In this document: one piece after another, positions 57,531 through 64,000 of the stretch
Layout: each line of letters opens with the position of its first letter
How positions within the stretch are numbered: position 1 is the stretch's first letter
From: Diphasiastrum complanatum
Lineage: Eukaryota > Streptophyta > Lycopodiopsida > Lycopodiales > Lycopodiaceae
Assembly: GCA_029204225.1 (NCBI GenBank)
Contig: CM055111.1
Coordinates: forward strand, 19,907,003 to 19,971,002
Direction of reading: 5' to 3'
DNA: 64,000 nucleotides
Notes under the pieces: generated by a model
The model's database searches: none
What the model was told of the DNA's origin: nothing
Seen by the model: only the letters and a program-made list of their open reading frames with translations
Translations under genes and position numbers: made by a program

Positions 57531-58110
57531 CACGCCGCTTCAGTCAGAGTGGCATTCAGCTAGCAAAGAATCTAGTGTTCCATACGAGAACCAAACACAT
57601 TAAGATTTAGTATCACTTTATACGCGTGAGGCTGTTGAGTCGTGAAATTCATGTTATTCATTGTAGTATGAACGAACAACTAGCTGATATTTTCACTAAG
57701 CCAGTTGTTAGAAAAAAGTTTGATAAGTTTAAATCAAAGCTTTATGTACTTAAAGTTTGTTGACTTTAAAACTATGTATATGACTGTATAGAAAGTAGAC
57801 TCTACTTTAAGAGAGAGAGTTAGAATTAAAGTAGAATCACCGTGTTACTGTACTTTGGGTCCTATCAGTAGATAAGGATCAGTTCGCTTCGCCACGAGGC
57901 GATGGGACACGCGTCCTGTCAACGGCAACCTGGGTCATGCATGGGTTGCATGAGTGAAGGACTATATGTATAGTGTATTTTCATTTTGAGAAATACAGTT
58001 GCTACATGAGCTTGGTGTGGAGAGTGTTTTCTGTCTGTGTTATTGTGTAGCATGATCTCTGTTCCTATTCAAAGCAAATTCTAAGTAAAACATTATGTTA
58101 GAATGAGCCA
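57531..58110 (+). mobile_element. Copia RNase H end plus 3' LTR remnant
   Basis: Decayed RNase H C-terminal text runs from about 57,545 to 57,760 (SMNEQLADIFTKPVVRKKFD near 57,667). A purine stretch TTTAAGAGAGAGAG (57,808) follows. Then comes an LTR starting near TTAGAATTAAAGTAG (57,822) with a leader TTTTCATTTTGAGAAATACA, ending about 58,100. No other parts remain. It is a different family from the others in the window and is broken. Confidence 0.75.
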
Positions 58111-59139
58111 GAGGCTTCCTTGGATCCTAATGACAACATTGCAATTGTACCTAATCCAAGTCCACACATATCAAAACAACAAGTTGGTAATGGTCGTAAT
58201 TAAAACAAGATGAGACGAAAATCAAGTTTGTCCGATTTGTATGTCATTGAAAGTTTTGATAGTGATGCAACTGGGATGACATACAATATTATGATTTCAA
58301 ATGGATTAACAGAAAATCATCAAAAACAAAAACAAAAATACACCAAATGTAAGCAAATATATTATGTTTACCTTCAATGTGAATGAAGAGATGTTTATTT
58401 ACCAACCAATACTAAGTTAACAAGAGTTGTTCTATGTGATGTCAAGGTCTTGACATCTCAAGGTTGTTGGTTGTTAATCAAACGACTATGTCTGCTCCTC
58501 TTTTTGAATTCAAGCTGAATAAATAGAATTTCAAACTTCATTGGGTTGTTTGAATGCGACTTAGAAATGTAGAATATGGTTACAAATGATGTTATATTTA
58601 TGCTATTTCACATCTTTATAATATGCAACATTATCAATACAAATATATATTTGTAAATGAGTGTACCTGTGCAATTCATTTTCAACAAACAAAATATCCA
58701 ACAATTTGGAGATTGTTAAAATATGTGATTTAGCAAATCATAAGCTCGCATAACTCGCACACATTTACTTGCAAAGTGTCAAGTCCCAAGCCCAAGGAAG
58801 TCTCTCTCTCCAAGGACACACACTTGCAACTGTAACGCAAATTCTCCACAATTTTCTACCTATTATGAAATTAGAGTTTTGATTAACAAAGAGATTATTA
58901 AGTCCATATCGAAGGCAATTTTTTGAAATAACAATGTTCACAATATCACAACCTTTTTTGCACATACCCTTTCATACAAAAATTTGTGCAAATTGTCACT
59001 ACAATTTTTTGAAATTTTAAAATAAACAAAATACTTCTCGCTTATTTGACAATAGGGAAGGGCCTTTCTTTATGCCTAGGCGGAAGAGCATAACAATATA
59101 AATCCCCATACCATAACAATATAAATACTTTAAAATAAC
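58111..59139. other. AT-rich spacer
   Basis: A short plus-strand frame at 58,140-58,345 (ASLDPNDNIAIVPNPSPH) looks coding-like but carries no known domain. Nothing else was recognised. Confidence 0.35.
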
Positions 59140-59800
59140 CATGCTTGTAAAAAACTAACTTGTAATAGAAAAGCATAAACGTAGCATACGATCTGATGCT
59201 AAAAAGGCGTATGCTTCACAAAAAGACTCAATTAGTTTGCGCGAACACGTCTTGCTGGGAATGAAAGCAATGGATAACCTCTTGTGACATTTTCTCTCTT
59301 ATTCTCGTGCATTATTCTTAATCTCGTTTTGTTAAAATCTTAAAGTTAGAGCTAAGTAGGGCTATGATTCCGCTCGACACAATTCTGTACAGCGTGTAAA
59401 CAAGTTTGATAGATTATAAATGGATTGAAGGAGAGAACTGCTCTTTGTTGAGATTCAACATCACTGCCTTACTCGGAACTCCATACCGGCATTGTTGGAC
59501 ACCCATCATCATATTATTGTTTACGAATATGGCAGGCTCTTATTACTTCGGTTGTCCCTAGAGGGGATTGACTACACAGAAGCAGATAAAGAGTTCAGGT
59601 TAACCTGTGACAGAATAGGAAATTGGATCTTAAAGCTAGTGGAAATGGAAAGAGAACTTGGAGACAATTTCCTGCTCTGCAAGACATCCTAACGACCTTC
59701 GAGCTTGTAGTCGAGCTTTTATTGGCATATTGCTGAGAAAGTCATTTTGTCAGAAAGCTAACACCGCTTCTAATTCTATCTATTTTATGCTACTTTTATT
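59140..59800. other. Diverged copy of the EamA 3' flank
   Basis: GCTTCACAAAAAGACTC, CTGGGAATGAAAGCAATGG and GGATCTTAAAGCTAGTG occur in the same order as at 31,630-32,000. Similarity is patchy and older than that of the 45/60-kb duplication. The 66-codon plus frame at 59,492-59,692 is therefore probably not a gene. Confidence 0.6.
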
Positions 59801-59804
59801 TTAA

Positions 59805-60302
59805 AGAGGCTTTGGCCCCTCGCATCTTGTGAGCACGGGCCGCACGTATGACGGTTTGGCCCCGGTGCCCTCCTGACCACACGTTTTCTTTTTTTTTAAA
59901 ACTGCCTGCCTGAACGCCACGTGTCCAGGTAACCAGTTTATATCCCATAAGCATTTCTACAAGGAAAGGGGAGGGAATATATACAGAAACCCACCTAATC
60001 GCTAGCATGTGTGTGTGTGTGTGTGTGCATGGGTGCCCGGCGCCACCCGCCCTGCCCAACGCCACTGCCCGGCGCCACCTGCAGGCTGCCCGACACCACC
60101 CGTCCTGTCCGAGACTGCGGCTTGGCGCCATGGGTGCCCGTGGCCTGGGGCTGCCTGTCAAAAACCCTCACGCCAGCCACATCTCAAATTTTGGCGGGGA
60201 CTCCCTTGTGGACACCCGTCAGCCGCTGGGGGGCACCGGGGCCAAACCCCTCCCACGTGCGGGCCATGCTCGTAAGTCCTAGCGGGTTAAAGCGGCCCAG
60301 AT
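59805..60302. mobile_element. GC-rich element with long inverted ends
   Basis: About 490 bp, flanked by imperfect inverted repeats of some 60 bp. The left end has CTTTGGCCCCTCGCATCTTG, GAGCACGGGCCGCACG and GGCCCCGGTGCCC. The right end in reverse complement has CTTTAACCCGCTAGGACTTA, CGAGCATGGCCCGCACGTG and GGCCCCGGTGCCC. The interior has a GT run (60,008-60,026) and repeated CCCGGCGCCACC units (60,046-60,090). GC content is far above the surroundings. It has the form of a non-autonomous TIR element; the superfamily is unknown. Its right end alone recurs at 45,347-45,400. Confidence 0.65.
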
Positions 60303-60431
60303 ATCCACCCACACACATGTGAGCAGGGAAGGTACTGGGAATGTACGTAACCAACCAACCTATTGCTTCTATGTATTTCATATTATCTATATAACTGAAC
60401 TACGCAATATTTCGCGAACAAATTTTTTAGC

Positions 60432-61290
60432 ACTCATTCGCCAATATCATAGACATGCTCTTCAGTGCCCAGAAAAGATGGAGATCCAACATCTACTACC
60501 CGATTATGAACTCTGGTATGGTATTGTGGAGGTTTGAAAGAGTTAGTAAGTACGGATAGACAATCCGTGTTCTTTTGAATCATGAATCATGAAATCTACG
60601 TCTTTAACAAGCCTCTCTGTTTGAGCAGTATAGAACGGAGATTTTAGTTGAGATATCAACATGACTCATGGAAGATGATCAGCACTGAGGAGGGTAGATA
60701 CCAGGACATTTTTCATCAAATAGCCATGATCCGGTCTGGAAAGATTATGGCGAAAATTCAGGTGGCCATTTTCTGTCTTCTGTATCTTAAGGCCTAGATC
60801 TGTTTGGTATAGTTGAGAGCGATTGGTAGGTTTTCGAGATGTCATTTTATTGGTCCACATAGTTGCTAGCAGAACCATCGGTCCTCCCAAAAGTTCAAGA
60901 CCGTTTGCAGATTTGTGTCGGAGAAGTGTAGAGAAAACTGCACCCCAGACTGGAATAGTCATGTAAATGAAAGTGGTGACGGATACATTCACACCGCGCA
61001 GAGCTCGTATTTCCAACCAGCTGCATAGTCCACCACAGACGAGACCATTGTAGATCAATAAAAACCATGGTAAAGGTTGAGCTAACGTTGTGGAATCTAA
61101 GCCCCAATCACTAGAACTGGTGCGTAGATTGCATATCTCCCAAAAAGCGTTGAGAACAGTTAATACGGCTAACTGAATGACATTTAAACGCTTTGCATTC
61201 AATGCTTTACCAATTTTGAGGACTTCTGCTCAAAATATTTGCAGAGCGGGAGTTAAAGAACTGGCGAAAACCCATGGGTTTCCACCTTCA
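60432..61290 (-). pseudogene. Truncated EamA transporter exon, copy 3
   Basis: Same extent as the 45-kb copy. The frame 61,202-60,666 is open for 178 codons (LLIYNGLVCGGLCSWLEIRA, IYMTIPVWGAVFSTLLRHKS). It stops at SADHLP because a GGA of the parent is TGA here; parent-like text continues beyond. Sequence upstream of GNPWVFASSL (61,275) is replaced by the palindrome-rich block. Exons 1-3 are absent, so no full transporter can be made. Confidence 0.88.
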
Positions 61291-61299
61291 GCGCGATAT

Positions 61300-61560
61300 A
61301 TACACAAGGAACTTTTGATCGTTCCTATATAGGGAAAAAAAAGAGTTTTCCTAGAATGAAATACACATAACTAGGGACTGTGCATTCACTAGGAAAAATA
61401 AAACAGTTCCTAGATTGACAATATAGGAAAACTTTTCCTATATAGGAAAATTTTGACCAAGAATTTCCTAGAATAAGTATTTTCCTATATAGAAAATTTT
61501 TAACAGAAAAGAATTAGTTTTCCTATATAGATAAATAGCTTCCTTTGTTCAGTTGCAATA
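61300..61560. repeat. TTTTCCTATATAGGAAAA palindrome cluster, second copy
   Basis: Same arrangement as 46,401-46,670, with one extra AGGAAAACTTTTCCTATATAG repeat near 61,425-61,445. Confidence 0.75.
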
Positions 61561-61939
61561 TAGTAGCCAACTCTACTTGTCCCAAAGCATTAAATACGTT
61601 AAATATGGTGTCAGCTGTTGTTTGGTGGGGATAATCATATGGACTTCTCTCTGAAAACAAACACACTTAGGCAACGCAAATTCCCAACTTAAACTATTAA
61701 AAAGCTCGCAGGCAAACCAGAACCGAGATGAGAATTCCCAACTAAAACAAAGATAAAGAAGAAGAAGGGCAAAGTTTAGAAGGAACAAACGATCTTGTAT
61801 ATAATGACGTAGACAGTGAGAGTGACCTCAAAGCAAACGGTGGGCTGAAGCATCACATCTCGAAATGGCACAAATCATAGTCATGAGTTTATTCAAACAA
61901 AACTAAGAGATACAGTCAATATTCCTTGCAGCAGCTTAT

Positions 61940-62400
61940 AATGTAGAACTGAAGAAAGCCATTCATCAGTCGGTTAGACGCTATAAGTCTGAATTAAGCG
62001 CAACTACTGAGCAGCTATTTATACTAAGCAAATGTGGCAACGTCCGATTGTAGGACAACTAATCAGGTCATAGATCATAATGGCTAGTGGGCCATAGTGA
62101 CTAAATATAAGTCTGAACTAAGCGCAACTACTGATGACTATAACCACAATAGAAATCTCTAATCAACTCTAAAGAAATGAGCTAGAATACTCAAGAGTGT
62201 CCAAGCCCACAGGCTTGAGAGAGAACACTAACTATTCAATACTTGATTCATTATAATGTAGAAATATGAGCAGCTATTTATACTAAGCAAATGCAGCAAC
62301 ATCCAATAGTAGGACAACTAATTAGGTCGTAGATCATAATGGCTAGTGGGCCGTAGTGAGTTGGCATCCATCTGGATCTTCCTGGAAATTTACTTGCTAT
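61940..62400 (-). mobile_element. LTR fragment with internal duplication
   Basis: Second copy of 47,041-47,450. The TATA-containing stretch and the GGCTAGTGGGCC stretch occur twice (62,010-62,100 and 62,265-62,355), so part of the LTR was duplicated after the segments separated. Confidence 0.65.
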
Positions 62401-62520
62401 AAAAATAGGGCAAGTCTGTAGTTTTAAAACAAATTGAACAATAAATTGTCTTTCAACTGACACGAAATTTGTCGTTGACTGCCAATCAAACGACACAAAA
62501 TTTATTGATGATGACACTAA

Positions 62521-62649
62521 TAGTTGGAGCCACCTGTGATCCATTTTTGAGTAATTATGTAGACTGTGTAAAAACATGAAGAAAGCTACAGGTCTGGATA
62601 AAAATTGGACGAAGATTAAGAAGTCGATTAGTAGGAGAATAATCCAACA
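62521..62649. repeat. Short TGTTGG...CCAACA element, copy 3
   Basis: Almost identical to 47,560-47,687. The first bases read TAGTTGG instead of TGTTGG. Confidence 0.6.
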
Positions 62650-62829
62650 CCTCATGCAACCTGGAATATCAGTTGCCCTCCTATTCTTGCATTATAGCAG
62701 TCAAACACCATGCAAGTGCTCCCATGTACAATTATAGGTCTGGGCCCACATATGATTATAAACTACTTTACTGGTCAAGCTCGGAATGACGAGGCATAAC
62801 TAATAGGCATAGCCGTGCTAAAATTTTGC

Positions 62830-63880
62830 ATGTACAAAGTTGTTTCTCTAATATATGATTACCTAGTGTATTTGCAGAGAAACCGGTTATTCAAAAGAGC
62901 CCTAGTCATGAATGTTGTAGCAGCCGATTTCGAGAAAAGAACCGACAAGTTTATGAACAGTAGATAATGTTTGATAACAGAGAAAATATATCTACTGTAA
63001 GTAGGCATCAAAATCATTCACAGATTACACACCATAGACATAATGTCGCAACTTTTTTTTTTTGTTTACAACAACATTTTCAAGCACTGTTTGTTTTCCA
63101 AATCAGCACGTCGGTGCAAGAGAGGTATTCTGTCTTACGAGGAACTAGCTACTACTCATTCTATATCTGTTTGTGTGACAATGTGTGTCTGCTACTTTGT
63201 GACTATCACTGACGCATTAAAAAAAAAAACCCAGCACATCTCCCACGTTCATCCTGTTTATATAGGAATAGAGAGAAGGGAGTTTATGCTAATCATTTGA
63301 TTACAAGAAATTGTTTAAGCTCATTCTAACAATTTTTAATTGTGTGTTGTCGTTGTCGTCGTCCGTGGAGTCTGTTCTCCATGTTGGTACTTCGTTGATC
63401 TTGCATGGTACCTAGGTCATGAAGATCCGCCACTTTTGTAGCCATCTGTGAGTCGTATGTGACCATAATCATTTCCTTGCGGTGTCTCTGCGGTCGTGAA
63501 GGTTCTTCGGAGCCTGAGACCTTTGGCAAGCAACCGCAGATAGACCGTAGTAGGGGCTTATGTGGTGCTCAGGTGGTTCGTCTCTTCGAGAGGGGAGAAA
63601 TATTGTAAATCATTAGTGTGAACTTTGTGGTGGCCTTCAGTCAGCTTCCTTTGTGGACTGCTTTGTGTTTGTTTCATAGGTGACTGCAAGCTCCAACTTG
63701 GAGATGGCCTTTGGTTTACTTTGCATTGGACCATAGGCTAGACTCTTTTAAAGTTGTTTGCATTGTAGTTATGGTTATTGTCAGTTTCTGCCTACTGGTA
63801 GTTCCCATGTATTTCTGCAGGTTCATAAGCTAGCAATGCTTTGTGGGTAGAAACTTCGTGTTTCTTCAAGTTCTGACCAT
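62830..63880 (-). mobile_element. Copia LTR (minus), diverged member of the 9.6/41-kb family
   Basis: At the right end, GAAGAAACACGAAGTTTCTA (reverse strand, near 63,870) followed by CAAAGCATTGCTAGC matches the LTR start at 9,582 and 41,546. At the left, CAAGCACTG and GTGCAAGAGAGGTATTCTG (63,080-63,130) match the region around 40,917-40,975. No interior is visible within the window, so it is a solo LTR or an edge of an element. Old. Confidence 0.55.
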
Positions 63881-64000
63881 GGTGGTTTGAAGGCAAAGAA
63901 ACAAGTTGGTGAGCTTTGTTCAATGTCAAAGTTAGAAATTTTGTCTTATTATAGATCTAGATGCATTTTCATTTAATACATTTGGATGTGCATTGTAAGA
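63881..64000. other. Window end
   Basis: No feature recognised. Confidence 0.3.

Larger units (their letters stand above)
60243..62815. repeat. 2.5-kb duplication carrying the EamA exon, copy at 45,347-47,860
   Basis: Collinear with the 45-kb segment. It differs by scattered substitutions and by a duplicated stretch in the LTR fragment (about 61,990-62,160). Here the segment continues on the left into the whole GC-rich element and the older EamA 3' flank, so this locus looks ancestral to the 45-kb one. Confidence 0.88.

Noticed and set aside
59492-59692. 66-codon plus-strand frame
   Set aside because: It overlaps diverged EamA 3' flank sequence and has no conserved counterpart at 31.8-32.0 kb in the same frame.
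59995-60322. Overlapping GC-rich open frames on both strands (Cys/Arg/Pro-rich)
   Set aside because: All frames are open because the DNA is GC-rich and repetitive. They lie inside the inverted-repeat element.

Overview
This is a stretch of nuclear DNA from a land plant, dominated by transposable elements. The evidence is: coding exons broken by GT/AG introns, Ty1/Copia and Ty3/Gypsy chromovirus elements primed by Met-tRNA-type binding sites, AT-rich spacers, many GA/CA microsatellites, and an EamA-family transporter with a plastid-type leader. I cannot name the species. The density of nested, partly deleted LTR elements suggests a large, repeat-rich genome. No rRNA, tRNA, CRISPR or bacterial-type operon is visible.

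Layout. At 0-4.9 kb there is an LTR fragment, a 54-bp minisatellite, a GA microsatellite and small direct repeats. At 5.1-7.4 kb a decayed Copia pol (minus) abuts a LINE reverse-transcriptase fragment. At 8.3-13.7 kb there is an LTR-like repeat, then an old Copia element (plus) split by a younger, internally deleted Copia element with 880-bp LTRs. At 13.7-16.9 kb lies a decayed chromovirus (minus). At 18.4-22.2 kb there is an unrecognised multi-exon gene-like region (minus). At 22.8-25.2 kb there is an acidic terminal exon, a dense array of GTGGAT/ATCCAC palindromes and the C-terminal part of a CACTA (En/Spm) TNP2 transposase. At 25.5-28.1 kb a Copia protease-integrase fossil is broken by microsatellite-bearing duplications and by a solo LTR. 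At 28.4-30.2 kb there is the first copy of an unrecognised coiled-coil and Trp-rich family next to a Copia fragment.

The only gene that looks like an intact host gene is the EamA/DMT transporter at 32.2-35.1 kb (minus). Two truncated copies of its last exon lie at 45.5-46.4 and 60.4-61.3 kb, inside 2.5-kb direct duplications that are about 97% identical to each other in the stretch compared by eye. The 45-kb copy sits inside a Copia element. At 37.1-41.5 kb is another deleted Copia (minus), at 43 kb a 617-bp LTR, and at 44.1-48.9 kb the Copia that carries the gene-fragment duplication.

At 49,035-54,131 is the best-preserved mobile element. It has LTRs of 820/819 bp, a perfect 5-bp target duplication (CACAT), a canonical primer site and one open frame of 857 codons. 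That frame holds gag, protease and a piece of integrase, but no reverse transcriptase or RNase H, and it ends in about 270 residues I cannot assign. At 54.1-56.4 kb (minus) is the second copy of the unrecognised family. Here it lies downstream of a histone-H3-like fold with the PRAPF signature typical of centromeric H3, and upstream are two G-box-rich direct repeats. The rest holds a Copia RNase H/LTR remnant, a GC-rich element with inverted ends, the second duplication and an LTR.

Most promising for novelty: the H3-like, coiled-coil and Trp-rich family (two copies), the RT-less Copia with a continuous frame, and the gene-fragment duplication whose edge coincides with the inverted repeat of a GC-rich element.
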